64,000 bases of DNA from Streptomyces sp. P3 (lineage in GTDB: Bacteria > Actinomycetota > Actinomycetes > Streptomycetales > Streptomycetaceae): contig JAFEKX020000001.1 in assembly GCA_016893485.2 (NCBI GenBank), positions 4,836,001 to 4,900,000 of the forward strand. The letters are read 5' to 3'. The position numbers and the translations under genes were made by a program. The notes below the pieces were generated by a model. That model saw only the letters and a list, made by a program, of their open reading frames with translations, did no database searches and had not been told where the DNA came from. Shown piece by piece: positions 1 through 9,322 of this stretch (the first letter of the stretch is position 1; every line of letters begins with the position of its first letter).

Positions 1-100
1 GGACAAGAAATCCGGCACCGACGCCCGCGGCGACCGCGGCGGCGGTGACGACCATGGAGCGGCGCTTGCGAAGTGAGCGGCGGCGGGAGGGCGTTACCAC
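1..100 (-). CDS. N-terminus of a secreted or membrane protein (partial)
   Basis: The gene runs off the left edge of the window, so only about 33 residues are visible. The GTG start at 100-98 follows an AAGGACT ribosome binding site at 108-113. The peptide opens with a basic stretch (RRRSLRKRR) followed by an alanine, valine and glycine hydrophobic segment, as in a signal peptide or membrane anchor. Nothing in the visible part identifies the family. Bases 101-358 hold no convincing gene. Confidence 0.55.
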   Translation of the reverse strand, partial: MVTPSRRRSLRKRRSMVVTAAAVAAGVGAGFLV

Positions 101-358
101 GGGGAGTCCTTAACTGCTGCGTGCGGCGGGGGTTACGACTCCTCAGTGGCCGTGGGGGTCAAGAAGGTTGCCGCCGGTCCGCGAATTTCTTCGCCCACGC
201 GGTGATGCGTCCGTCAGCGCTTGGATCGGGGAGCGGAACACCGCCGAGTTGATCACCACACGCACAGATCGCTCGAACCGCTCTGCCGTCAGACGCCGGG
301 CGAGCGGCCCGTCAGGGTTGAGCGGACGCAAGTCGCTCTCGTAGCAGGCCGGCCGTGC

Positions 359-742
359 CTACGCCGCCGAGTCCGCCAGTGCCGGTCGGTCCTCCAGTGC
401 CGCCCGCGCCGTGGCGACATGCGCGAGCCCCTCCTTCGCCACCCGGGTCGCCTCCGCGTACTCCGCTGCGGTGTGGGCCTCGGCGAGGCGGGTGGTGGCG
501 GTGCGGTGGCACTCCGCGGCTGCGGTCAGGGCTTGGGTTGCTGGTTCGCCGGCGCCCGACCAGATGCGGGCCTCGGGGACCGAGAGGCTGGCGCCGAGGC
601 GGAGTACCCAGCCGCTGGCTTCGACCTCGGCGTCCAGGTCGGAGACGTCGGACCGGTTCCGGGCCCGGTGCGAGCGACGCTGCGCGGCGACGGCGAACGT
701 CGCCCCGGCGATCAACAGCAGTGCGAGCACGACGTATCCCAT
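359..742 (-). CDS. small single-pass membrane protein of unknown function
   Basis: The product is 127 residues. I chose the ATG at 742-740 because GGAGG lies 5-9 bases upstream and the residues right after the start (MGYVVLALLLIAGATFAVA) form one membrane segment. The frame is open further upstream but that part has no such features. The rest is a soluble, alanine- and glutamate-rich region likely to be helical. I do not recognise a named family. It lies downstream of the dioxygenase gene on the same strand and could be co-transcribed with it. Confidence 0.6.
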   Translation of the reverse strand: MGYVVLALLLIAGATFAVAAQRRSHRARNRSDVSDLDAEVEASGWVLRLGASLSVPEARIWSGAGEPATQALTAAAECHRTATTRLAEAHTAAEYAEATRVAKEGLAHVATARAALEDRPALADSAA

Positions 743-904
743 CGCTACCTCCAGGCCTTCACATGGCACGGGCCCGGCGGTTCCGGCCCCGTACGTCCAT
801 GACACGCCCTGCCTCTGTGCAGGCACATCGGTATTCCTGTGTGTCCGCTGCGAGGTTTCCATGGTGGGGGAGAGGCGGGGTGGGCGTACGGGGCCTTCGT
901 TCCG

Positions 905-1853
905 TCAGGCCGCCGAGGGTGACGGTGACGTCGACGGGGATGTGCTCGGGCCGCCGGGGCCTCCCGGCCCCCGCCGTCCGAGCCGTCGTGCGTCTCGTCC
1001 GGCGCCACCCCGAGCGTCAGGCGCGCCCGCACGCCCCGGCCGATCCGGTGTCTGTCGTACTGGAGGTACAGGAGGCCGCCCTCGTGGCCGTTCTGGGGGT
1101 AGATGCCGTCCTCGGTGAGGGTCGTGCGGGTCGTGGTGTTGGAGACGTACGGTTCGAGGACCGACGTCGCGAGGACCGACTTCTCGTCGAAGAAGAGCTG
1201 GCCCGTGTGGCAGGTGTGGCCGCCCTCGTAGCCCGCGTCGGTCCAGGTGCCGTCGACGTGGACCTTGACGTGGATGTGCACGCAGCGGCCCTGGTACCAG
1301 CCGGGGAAGACCGTCCTGAAGGTGACGTGGCCGTGGCGGTCGGTGTGCCAGGTGCCGCGCAGGAAGCGGTCGTCGTCGGTGGGTTCCTGGTGGCCTCCGC
1401 CGCCGCCGGGCGGGCCACCCGTGGGGTGCCGGTCTGGGTGCCGGACGGCGGCGGGCCCGTGGGGGCCGGGCCACCGCCGCCGCCCGCCTCGTAGCCGGAG
1501 TAGACGCCGGTCGCGTTGCAGTGCCAGATGTCGACGGCCGCGTTGCGCAGCGGTCTGCACGTGTCGGCGTCGATCACCGTGAGGGCGAGGGTGAGCGGGA
1601 TGCCCTTCTGGTCCTCGGTGACGTCGCGGCGGATCTTGTCCGCATCGATGTAGTACGGGCCCTCGACCAGCTCCGAGGTGAGCTTGTAGCAGGTGTCCGC
1701 CGTCGGGCTCGCGGCCGCCGGGCCGGCCTCCTGCGCGGAGGCGTTCGCCGACAGCACGCCGCCCACGCCCACCGCCGTCACCGCCGCGCCTCCGGCCACC
1801 AGGACCGTACGGCGCGTCAACTGCCCCTTGCCCTCGGGGAGTTCAGAATCCAT
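905..1853 (-). CDS. secreted intradiol ring-cleavage dioxygenase, frameshifted
   Basis: This looks like an exported member of the protocatechuate/catechol intradiol dioxygenase family, which opens catechol rings between the two hydroxyls using ferric iron. The N-terminus has a twin-arginine signal (LTRRTVLVAGGAAV) and an Ala-rich cleavage region. Family motifs are EGPYY (first Tyr ligand), a DIWHC segment, and GWYQGRCVHIHVKVH carrying the second Tyr and the His ligands. A Gly/Pro-rich insert separates the halves. The frame breaks at the GGGG run 1423-1426, where one added base joins the halves cleanly. A second shift near 950-965 changes the low-complexity tail, so the C-terminus (placed at 905) is uncertain. 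Confidence 0.75.
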
Positions 1854-1947
1854 GGGGGTACTCGGGAATCCGTCATGCCGGGGACGCTAGGGGTGCTCAA
1901 CATGACATGAACATGAGAATGCGCTGTGAATCCTGCGGGCATACGAA

Positions 1948-1981
1948 AGGGGCTCGAAACCGTCGTCGGTTTCGAGCCCCT
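1948..1981 (-). terminator. hairpin terminator downstream of aspS
   Basis: A perfect 15-bp stem (AGGGGCTCGAAACCG and its complement) closes a TCGT tetraloop. It lies 17 bases past the aspS stop codon. On the minus strand the stem is followed by a short pyrimidine stretch. Confidence 0.75.
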
Positions 1982-1997
1982 CGCCTGCCTGGTGTCG

Positions 1998-3759
1998 CTA
2001 CTTCGGCTGCGGCTTCCGCACCGACAGGTGCAGCTCGCGCAGGCGCGTCTCGTCCAGCTCCGTCGGCGCGCCCATCATCAGGTCCTGCGCGTTGCCGTTG
2101 AGCGGGAACGCGATCGTCTCGCGGATGTTCGGCTCCTCCGCGAGCAGCATGACGATGCGGTCGACGCCGGGGGCGATCCGCCGTGCGGCGGGGCGCCGAA
2201 GCGGAACGCGCGCAGCATGCCGGCGAACTGCTCCTCGACGGTGTCACGGTCGTAGCCCGCGATCTCGAAGGCCTTGAGCATGATGTCGGGCTCGTGGTTC
2301 CGGATCGCGCCGGAGGACAGCTCCACGCCGTTGCAGACGATGTCGTACTGCCAGCCCAGGATGTCCAGCGGGTCCTGGGTCTCCAGGGCCTCCAGACCGC
2401 CCTGCGGCATCGAGAACGGGTTGTGCGAGAAGTCGATCTTCCCGGTCTCCTCGTCCTTCTCGTACATCGGGAAGTCGACGATCCAGCAGAAGCGGAAGAC
2501 GCCTTCCTCGAAGTGACCCGCGCGCTTGGCGGCCTCGACACGGACCGCGCCCATGATCTTCGAGACCTCTTCGAACTCGCCCGCGCCGAAGAACACCGCG
2601 TGGCCGGGGGCCAGCGACAGGCGCTTGGTCAACTCGGCGATGTTCTCCTCGGTGAGGAACTTCGCGATCGGGCCCGTCAGCGAGCCGTCCTCGGTCACGC
2701 GGACCCAGGCCAGGCCCTTCGCGCCGAGGGTGACCGCGAAGTCGCCGAGCTGGTCGAAGAACTTGCGGGGCTGCGCCGAGACGTCCGGCACCGGCAGCGC
2801 GCGCACGTGCTTGCCGGCGAAGGCCTTGAACTCCGAGCCCTCGAACACGTCGGTGATGTCGGTGAGTTCGAGCTTGGCGCGCAGGTCCGGCTTGTCGGAG
2901 CCGTACTTCAGCATCGACTCGCGGAACGGGATGCGCGGGAACGGCGAGGTGACCTCCTGGCCACCGCCGAACTCCGTGAACAGCTCCGTCATCAGCTTCT
3001 CGATGGGCTGGAAGACGTCTTCCTGCTCCACGAAGCTCATCTCGACGTCGAGCTGGTAGAACTCGCCCGGCGAGCGGTCCGCGCGGGCGTCCTCGTCCCG
3101 GAAGCAGGGCGCGATCTGGAAGTAGCGGTCGAAGCCGGAGATCATCAGCAGCTGCTTGAACTGCTGCGGCGCCTGCGGAAGGGCGTAGAACTTGCCCGGG
3201 TTCAGACGGGACGGGACCACGAAGTCGCGCGCGCCCTCGGGGAGGTCGCGGACAGGATCGGGGTGGCCATCTCGTTGAAGCCGAGGGCGACCATCTTCGA
3301 GCGGATCGAGGCGATCACGGAGGAGCGCAGCATGATGTTGCGGTGCATGCGCTCGCGGCGCAGGTCCAGGAAGCGGTACTCCAGGCGCCGCTCCTCGTTG
3401 ACCCCGTCCTCGGTGTTGATCGTGAAGGGCAGCGGGGCGGCGGCGCCCAGCAGCTCGACCTCGCCGACCTCGACCTCGATCTCACCGGTCGGCAGATCCG
3501 GGTTCACGTTGTCCGTGCCACGCGAGACGACCTTGCCGTCGACGCGGACCGTCGACTCCTTGGTCACCTTGTCGAGGGCCTCGTACGCGGGCGTGCCGGG
3601 GCGGGCGACGAGCTGCGTGATGCCGTAGTGATCGCGCAGATCGATGAAGAGGATGCCGCCCAGGTCTCGGCGATTGTGCAGCCAGCCGCTCAGCCGGACG
3701 TCGGTGCCGACGTCAGAGGCGCGGAGCTCGCCGCAGGTGTGGGACCTGTACCGATGCAT
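1998..3759 (-). CDS. aspS: aspartate-tRNA ligase, two frameshifts
   Basis: Class II aminoacyl-tRNA synthetase that charges tRNA with aspartate in the cytoplasm. The N-terminal OB-fold anticodon-binding domain begins MHRYRSHTCGEL and contains GWLHNRRDLGG. The catalytic core follows, with motif 2 around FRDEDARADRSPGEFYQLD and motif 3 around GAPPHGG followed by APGVDR. A bacterial insertion domain lies between motifs 2 and 3. Total length of about 587 residues is normal for the family. The frame breaks at the GGGG run 3239-3242 and again near 2178, one base missing each time. Corrected sequence ends LHLSVRKPQPK at the TAG 2000-1998. The upstream gap to the divergent signalling gene carries a parS site. 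Confidence 0.93.
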
Positions 3760-3792
3760 CGTCGTTCATCCAGCCTTCGCGGATCGGGGAGT

Positions 3793-3806
3793 GTTTCACG
3801 TGAAAC
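3793..3806. other. parS chromosome partition site
   Basis: GTTTCACGTGAAAC is a perfect 14-bp palindrome identical to the Streptomyces parS sequence bound by ParB. ParB spreads from such sites to organise origin regions for segregation during sporulation. It sits in the 165-bp gap between divergent aspS and the PAS/GAF/phosphatase gene. Streptomyces parS sites cluster around oriC. Confidence 0.92.
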
Positions 3807-3924
3807 GTCCAGGGCCGGAGCCCGGACGTCCCAAGGGTACCGGCCACCCATTGATCGCCTCCCCACCATTAACGCAAGGCTCCCTCGGTGGCAGGTTTCG
3901 ATCCCGTCTTCTTAGAGTGGGGCA

Positions 3925-6104
3925 ATGCGCACTGGTGAGCCCCTGCCCGCCGTGGGGAGGTACTCGCCGCCCTCGCGACCGGTCTGTGGCACTGGGACAC
4001 CGCCTCGGACCTGGTCACGGTGGACGCCGAGGCCGCACGGCTGCTCGGGCTGCCCCCGAACAGACCACCCTCACGGAGGCCCAGACCCGGGCCCGACTCC
4101 ACCCCGTGGACTGGAACGAGATCACGGGGTCGTCGGGCTGGCCGTCGCCGAGGGCACCCTCGCCGAGGTCCGCATCCGGATCATGGACGAGCGGGGCCGG
4201 ATCATCCGCGTCGTCCGCAGCCGCTCCAAACCGTCGTACAACCCCGAGAAACGGTCGTACGAGCTGATCGGCACCCTCCAGGAGGTCGCCGAGCCCACTC
4301 CGGGAACCCCGGCCGGGCGGACGGCCGTCACCGGTGACTGGCGGCGCTCCCGGGAGGCGTTCCTGCTGGACGCGGGCCGGGCGCTCGCCGAGGCGCGGTC
4401 CACGGCGGAGGTGCTGCGGGTCGCGGCGGGCCTGTCCATGCCCGGCTTCTCACCGGACGGGCTCGCGGTGTTCGGCGTCTCGGGCGACCGCCTGACGATC
4501 GTCGGCCACCACGGGCATCAGCCGGGCGACGAGGACCCGTTCTCGCACATGTCGATGGTGACGGACTACCCGGCCGCCGAGGTCGTACGGACGGGCCGTG
4601 CCGTCTACCTCTCCACGCCCGAGCAGTACAAGGAGCGCTATCCGGTCACCTGGCCGCTCGCCCAGCACTTCCACCGGCAGTCGTGGGCGTTCCTGCCGCT
4701 GACCGTGGCCGGGCGGACCATGGGTGCCTGGATGGCCGCCTTCACCTACCCGGTCGCCTTCACGCCCGACGAGCGGTCCGTCCTCACCACGGTCGCCCGC
4801 ATGCTCGCCCAGGCCCTCTCCCGCGCCGGCGTCGCCGAGTCCGAGCGCGAGCTGACCGACGGCCTCCAGCGCTCGATGCTGCCCACGCTGGGCCCGGAGA
4901 TCCCCGGCATGAGCGTCGCCGCCCGCTACATCCCGACCGGCGGCGGCCTCCAGGTCGGCGGCGACTGGTACGACATGATCCCGTTGCCCGGGGGCCCCTC
5001 CGGGGAGGCCGGATCGCCCTGGTCATCGGTGACGTACAGGGCCACGACGTGCGCGCCGCCGGGCTGATGGGCCAGCTCCGCATCGCCCTGCGCGCCTACG
5101 CCTCCGAAGGGCACCGCCCCGACGCGGTGCTGTCCCGCGCCTCCCGCTTCCTGCACGGCATCACCAACGGCGACGCCGAGAAGGCCGACCCGCGCTTCGC
5201 GACCTGCCTGTACATCGAGGCCGACCCGGCGACCGGAGTCCTGGAGATCGCCCGCGCCGGCCACCCCGACCCGGCGATACGCATGGCGGACGGCACGGTG
5301 CTGACACGGCCCACGGCGGGCGGACTGCCGCTCGGCATCGACCCGGACGCCGACTACCCGACCACCACGCTCGCCCTGGAGCCCGGCGAGACCATGCTGA
5401 TCTGCACCGACGGGCTGATCGAGACCGGCGGCCACGACCTCGACACCGGCTGGCAGCGCATCCGGGCGATCCTGGAGGAGCACAAGGGCGACCTGGAGGA
5501 ACTCGCCGACGCGCTCGTCCAGGCCGTCCACGGACCCTCCTCGCACCACACCATCGGCCCTCTCGCCGACCGCCGCGAGGACGACATCGCCGTACTCCTG
5601 CTGGCCCGGGAGGGCGAGACCTGCGGCTGCGGCGACACCGTCACCGTGCCGCCGAGGATCCGCCGTACGGTCCTCACGGTCGCGCAGGCCGAGCCCGAGC
5701 GGATCGCGGTGGCCCGGCAGCAGCTGCGCGAGCTCCTCCACGACTGGACCGGCGCCGACCAGGTCGACTCGGCGGTGCTGCTCGTCTCCGAGATGCTCAC
5801 CAACGTCCTCGTGCACACCGACGCCGACGCCCTGCTGACCGTCGAGGTGACCGGCGAGGTGGGCGAGCGGCGGCTGCGGGTCGAGGTCACGGACGCGGGC
5901 GACGACCTCCCGCACAAACGGCACCCCGGTGAACTGGCGTCCTCCGGGCGCGGGTTGCTCCTCATCGAACTCCTCGCCGACACCTGGGGCGTCGACCCGA
6001 GGGGCGAGGGCAAAAGCATCTGGTTCGAGCTCTACGAGTCCGACGGCTCGGGCGAGGGCACGGTCGCCGGTGACGTCGCGGAGTTCGGTTCCTGGGACGC
6101 GTAG
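3925..6104 (+). CDS. PAS-GAF-PP2C phosphatase with C-terminal anti-sigma-type ATPase domain, four frameshifts
   Basis: The product is a multidomain cytoplasmic signalling protein of about 727 residues once corrected. Order: a PAS-like sensor (ATGLWHWD near the start), a GAF domain in the middle, a SpoIIE/RsbU-type PP2C phosphatase (LQRSMLP, GGDWYDMIPLPGG, GDVQGHD, then LICTDGLIE), and a C-terminal GHKL ATPase domain (SEMLTNVLVHT, SSGRGLLLIELLAD). Such proteins typically dephosphorylate anti-anti-sigma factors and bind sigma factors. The frame breaks at G/C runs 3954-3957, 4053-4057, 4126-4129 and 5002-5005. The last 73 bases overlap the convergent transporter gene. The ligand and partner sigma factor are unknown. 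Confidence 0.85.
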
Positions 6105-7120
6105 CGCTCCCGCAGTTCGTGCACGACCCCGAAGGCGGCGGCGGTCAGCGGCACCGCGAGCAGCATGCCGAGGATCCCGGCGACGGACGCGCCCGCGGTG
6201 ATCGCGACCATCACGACCGCCGGGTGCATCTGCACGGTCCGGCTCTGGATCATCGGCTGGAGCACGTGGCCCTCGAGGACCTGCACGGCCAGGACGACCC
6301 CGAGGGCCCACAGCGCGATCACGACACCCCGGTCGGCGAGCGCGACCAGCACCGCGACCGCGCCCGAGAGGAACGCGCCGAGGTAGGGGATGTAGGCGCC
6401 CACGAAGACGAGCGCGGCCAGGCCGAACGCGCCCGGCACGTCCAGGATCAGCAGCCCGACGCCGATGCAGAAGGCGTCGATGAGGGCGATGACGGTGGTG
6501 CCCCGCATGAAGCCCTCGACGCCCTCGAAGGCACGGCGGGCCATGGCCTCGACGACGTCGGCGGTGCCGCGCGGGGCGAGCGAGCGCAGGAGTCCGGCGG
6601 CGCCGTCGGAGTCGCGGAGGAAGAAGAAGACGAGCAGCAGCGCCAGGACGGCCATCGCGAGGGTCTCGCCGACGACACTGACCCCGCTGATGACGTTCGA
6701 GGCGGCCGTACCGCCGAACTTGGTCAGCAACTCCTTGGCGTTGGACGCGAGATCGTCCACCGAGGTGCCCGCGGCCCCGAAGTGGTCGGCGACGGAGTTC
6801 CCCGCGTCCTTCAGCGAGGCCACGATCTGGTCGCCCGTGTCGATCAGCGCGGCGACCACGATGTACACGGCCCCGCCGACCACGGCGACCACCGCGACAC
6901 AGGTGATCATCGCGGCCACCGACCGGTTCACGTGCGCCTTCACCAGCCGCCGGTACAGCGGCCCGAGCAGCGCGGTGCCCAGCAGCGCCAGCAGCACGGG
7001 CGTCACCGCGGTCTTCAGCTCGGCGCAGAGCCGGATCCCGACGTAGCCGACGCCCGCGACGAGCAGGATGACGGCGCACCAGGCGGCGAGCCGTCGTACG
7101 GGATCGGGGAGGAGCTGCAC
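6032..7120 (-). CDS. AI-2E family (PerM-like) membrane transporter
   Basis: This intact 362-residue integral membrane protein has about seven or eight hydrophobic segments and the AI-2E exporter layout. Two N-terminal helices are followed by a long soluble loop (about residues 95-150), then a helical bundle with GAYIPYLGAFLSG and the segment VLEGHVLQPMIQSRTVQMHP. Relatives include the autoinducer-2 exporter TqsA and Na+/H+ antiporters; the substrate here cannot be told. Its stop lies inside the convergent phosphatase gene, giving a 73-bp tail overlap. The C-terminal 20 residues are a Ser/Pro-rich cytoplasmic tail. Confidence 0.85.
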   Translation of the reverse strand: MQLLPDPVRRLAAWCAVILLVAGVGYVGIRLCAELKTAVTPVLLALLGTALLGPLYRRLVKAHVNRSVAAMITCVAVVAVVGGAVYIVVAALIDTGDQIVASLKDAGNSVADHFGAAGTSVDDLASNAKELLTKFGGTAASNVISGVSVVGETLAMAVLALLLVFFFLRDSDGAAGLLRSLAPRGTADVVEAMARRAFEGVEGFMRGTTVIALIDAFCIGVGLLILDVPGAFGLAALVFVGAYIPYLGAFLSGAVAVLVALADRGVVIALWALGVVLAVQVLEGHVLQPMIQSRTVQMHPAVVMVAITAGASVAGILGMLLAVPLTAAAFGVVHELRERYASQEPNSATSPATVPSPEPSDS

Positions 7121-7293
7121 ACGCCCACCCGATCACGCGCCGGGCGGCCGGGCGCCCGGGACGGGCCGCCCGGGTGACGGCGGGGCAGGACGGCGGCGTG
7201 GGGTGTCCGGGGCTTCCGTCCGCTGTCACGGGTGCCTGAAGAAGATCACGATGCCGGCCGGGCTGCTGGCCGCCGCCCTCGCGGTCGCCGCTC

Positions 7294-7321
7294 CTGACAT
7301 GACACTAGGTGCCGGTACAGT
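7294..7321 (+). promoter_or_regulatory. candidate housekeeping promoter of the cold shock gene
   Basis: CTGACA (7294-7299) and TACAGT (7316-7321) are spaced by 16 bp and fit -35 and -10 elements of the major sigma factor. They would give a short leader before the ATG at 7363. The rest of the gap 7121-7293 has no clear regulatory element, only a signal-peptide-like coding fragment. Confidence 0.45.
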
Positions 7322-7362
7322 TACTTTCCGTTCATCGCGTCCAGCTCAAGGGAAGACATCGC

Positions 7363-7566
7363 ATGGCTGAGGGAACTGTGAAGTGGTTCAACGCCGAGAA
7401 GGGGTTCGGCTTCATCGCGCCGGACGACGGCACGCCGGACGTCTTCGTCCACTACTCCGCGATCGACTCGGGCGGCTACCGCAGCCTCGAGGAGAACCAG
7501 CGGGTCTCCTTCACGACCACGCAGGGCCCCAAGGGCCCGCAGGCCGACCAGGTCCAGGTCGGCTGA
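7363..7566 (+). CDS. cold shock domain protein
   Basis: The 67-residue protein is a single cold shock domain, an RNA-binding beta barrel that acts as an RNA chaperone. RNP1 (KGFGFI) and RNP2 (VFVHYS) are intact, and the length matches CspA-type proteins. The ATG at 7363 is preceded by AAGGGAAG. It is a monocistronic gene flanked by a promoter-like sequence and a perfect bidirectional terminator. Streptomyces genomes carry several paralogues, so no specific name is assigned. Confidence 0.95.
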   Translation: MAEGTVKWFNAEKGFGFIAPDDGTPDVFVHYSAIDSGGYRSLEENQRVSFTTTQGPKGPQADQVQVG

Positions 7567-7610
7567 CCGTCGCCCGACCCGGCTGCCGCGCCGAACCGAG
7601 CCGGCAAAGC

Positions 7611-7643
7611 CCGAAGCCCCGTCCGGCATGGACGGGGCTTCGG
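7611..7643. terminator. bidirectional terminator between csp and pirin genes
   Basis: A perfect 14-bp stem (CCGAAGCCCCGTCC and its complement) encloses a GGCAT loop. It lies between the stops of two convergent genes, 44 bases after the cold shock gene and 20 bases after the pirin gene. Confidence 0.85.
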
Positions 7644-7663
7644 TCATTTCCGCGCGGTGGGGC

Positions 7664-8635
7664 TTACAGGCCGCCCTCACCCATTCCGTGCACGGCCGGG
7701 ATGGTGCCCAGCCGGCCCTTCTGGAAGTCCTCGAACGCCTGCTGGAGCTCCTCGCGGGTGTTCATGACGAACGGGCCGTAGTGCGCCATCGGCTCACGGA
7801 TCGGCTGACCACCGAGGATCGCGACCTCGAGGTCCGGGGTGTTGCCGTCCTGCTGCTCGTCCGCGCGGACGGTCAGCGAGGAACCGGCGCCGAACACGGC
7901 GGTCTGGCCCATGTGGACCGGACGGCGGTCGGCACCGACCGAGCCCTTGCCCGCGAGGACGTAGACGAGGCCGTTGAAGTCCTCGCGCCAGGGCAGGGTC
8001 ACTTCCGCACCCGGCGCCACCGTCGCGTGGATCATCGTGATCGGCGTGTGCGTGATGCCCGGGCCCTGGTGACCGTCCAGCTCACCGGCGATGACCCGGA
8101 GCAGCGCGCCGCCGTCCGGGGTCGTCAGCAGCTGCACCTGGCCACCGCGGATGTCCTGGTAGCGCGGGGGCATCATCTTGTCCTTGGCCGGGAGGTTCAC
8201 CCACAGCTGCAGGCCGTGGAAGAGACCGCCGGACATGACGAGCTGCTCCGGCGGCGCCTCGATGTGCAGCAGGCCCGCGCCCGCCGTCATCCACTGGGTG
8301 TCGCCGTTGGTGATGGTGCCGCCACCGCCGTTGGAGTCCTGGTGGTCGAAGACGCCGTCGATGATGTAGGTGACGGTCTCGAAGCCGCGGTGGGGGTGCC
8401 ACGGGGTGCCCTTGGGCTCGCCCGGCGCGTACTCCACCTCGCCCATCTGGTCCATCATGATGAACGGGTCGAGGTGGCGGTAGTTGATCCCGGCGAACGC
8501 ACGGCGCACCGGAAAGCCCTCACCCTCGAAACCGCTGGGCGCGGTCGAGACGGCGAGCACGGGACGTGCCACGGCGTCGGCCGGCGCGGCCACGCGGGGC
8601 AGGGTCAGCGGGTTCTCTACGGTCACTGCAGGCAT
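7664..8635 (-). CDS. pirin family protein
   Basis: This intact 323-residue bicupin is of the pirin family. The N-terminal cupin has HPHRGFETVTYIIDG (metal-binding His residues), SNGGGGTI, GDTQWMTAGAG and H-IEAP, the classic pirin signature. The second cupin begins about residue 190 and ends with the family motif GGQPIREPMAHYGPFVMNT. Bacterial pirins have been linked to quercetinase activity and to control of central metabolism; which applies here is unknown. An AAGGAGGT ribosome binding site precedes the ATG. A near-palindrome 28 bases upstream may be an operator. Confidence 0.93.
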   Translation of the reverse strand: MPAVTVENPLTLPRVAAPADAVARPVLAVSTAPSGFEGEGFPVRRAFAGINYRHLDPFIMMDQMGEVEYAPGEPKGTPWHPHRGFETVTYIIDGVFDHQDSNGGGGTITNGDTQWMTAGAGLLHIEAPPEQLVMSGGLFHGLQLWVNLPAKDKMMPPRYQDIRGGQVQLLTTPDGGALLRVIAGELDGHQGPGITHTPITMIHATVAPGAEVTLPWREDFNGLVYVLAGKGSVGADRRPVHMGQTAVFGAGSSLTVRADEQQDGNTPDLEVAILGGQPIREPMAHYGPFVMNTREELQQAFEDFQKGRLGTIPAVHGMGEGGL

Positions 8636-8662
8636 GTCGGGACCTCCTTGTGCGTCGAGTTT

Positions 8663-8678
8663 AGTTGAGCGTTGAACT
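8663..8678. promoter_or_regulatory. candidate operator upstream of pirin gene
   Basis: AGTTGAGCGTTGAACT is an imperfect 16-bp palindrome (12 of 16 positions self-complementary) 28 bases upstream of the pirin start. Its form resembles MarR-type boxes, but no MarR gene is nearby, so the assignment is tentative. Confidence 0.3.
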
Positions 8679-8701
8679 TTCTGCTACCCCACAACAGAAG
8701 A

Positions 8702-8727
8702 AGCCCGGAGGGCATTCCCTCCGGGCT
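8702..8727 (-). terminator. terminator of the SseB-like gene
   Basis: A perfect 11-bp stem (AGCCCGGAGGG and its complement) with a CATT loop lies 38 bases past the SseB-like stop. It is followed on the minus strand by a T-rich stretch (TTCTTCTGTTG). Confidence 0.8.
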
Positions 8728-8764
8728 CACACAGGAGACGGGGCGACCGGGCGCCGCGGCGCGG

Positions 8765-9238
8765 TCAGCCGTACATCCGGCGCATCGCGAACTCCACCAT
8801 CTGCTCGACCGCCTTCGCGTCGAACACCATCCGGTGCTCGCCCTCCATGTCGACGACGAAGCCGTAGCCCGTCGGCAGCAGGTCGATGACCTCGGCGCCG
8901 GTGATGACGAAGTACTTGGACTCCTTGCCGGCGTAACGGCGCAGCTCCTTGAGCGAGGTGAACATCGGGATCACCGGCTGCTGGGTGTTGTGGAGCGCGA
9001 GGAAGCCCGGGTTGTCGCCGCGCGGGCAGTACACCTTGGAGGTCGCGAAGACCTGCTGGAAGTCCTCGGCCGCCATCTGCCCGGTGGTGAACGCGCGCAC
9101 CGCGTCCGCGAGCGAGGGCGGCGACGGCTCGGGGTAGAGCGGCGGCTGCTGGCCGTAGCCGCCCACGCCACCGGCCATCTGCTGCTGGGGCGGGACGTAC
9201 CCCTGCTGAGCGCCCACGTTCTGGTCGTAGCCGTACAT
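8765..9238 (-). CDS. SseB domain protein
   Basis: The 157-residue protein has a Gln/Gly/Tyr/Pro-rich N-terminal tail (about 40 residues) followed by a domain resembling the N-terminal SseB family. Motifs include LHNTQQPVIPMFTSLKELRRYAG and TGAEVIDLLPTGYGFVVD. SseB-type domains take their name from enhanced serine sensitivity and type III secretion proteins. In actinomycetes the role is unknown and probably cytoplasmic. The gene is single, with its own terminator, and is divergent from the acyl-CoA dehydrogenase gene. Confidence 0.8.
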   Translation of the reverse strand: MYGYDQNVGAQQGYVPPQQQMAGGVGGYGQQPPLYPEPSPPSLADAVRAFTTGQMAAEDFQQVFATSKVYCPRGDNPGFLALHNTQQPVIPMFTSLKELRRYAGKESKYFVITGAEVIDLLPTGYGFVVDMEGEHRMVFDAKAVEQMVEFAMRRMYG

Positions 9239-9288
9239 GGGGGCAAGACTACTGAGTCACAGATGGACGGCTTGGGGTTGCTTCTTAT

Positions 9289-9300
9289 TACCGGCGGGTA
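9289..9300. promoter_or_regulatory. candidate operator upstream of acyl-CoA dehydrogenase
   Basis: TACCGGCGGGTA has perfect TACC/GGTA half-sites about a GGCG centre, within TTACCGGCGGGTAG. It lies in the divergent gap 88 bases before the acyl-CoA dehydrogenase start. The form is typical of TetR-type control of beta-oxidation genes, but no particular regulator can be named. Confidence 0.35.
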
Positions 9301-9322
9301 GCATCATCGTAGCTACTGCTTG

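Noticed and set aside
143..331. 62-codon minus-strand frame between the first two genes
   Set aside because: No ribosome binding site, no domain and no hydrophobic or conserved feature.
4926..7229. 767-codon minus-strand frame across the phosphatase and transporter genes
   Set aside because: It spans two convergent real genes with known motifs in other frames and reads as Arg/Gly-rich noise.
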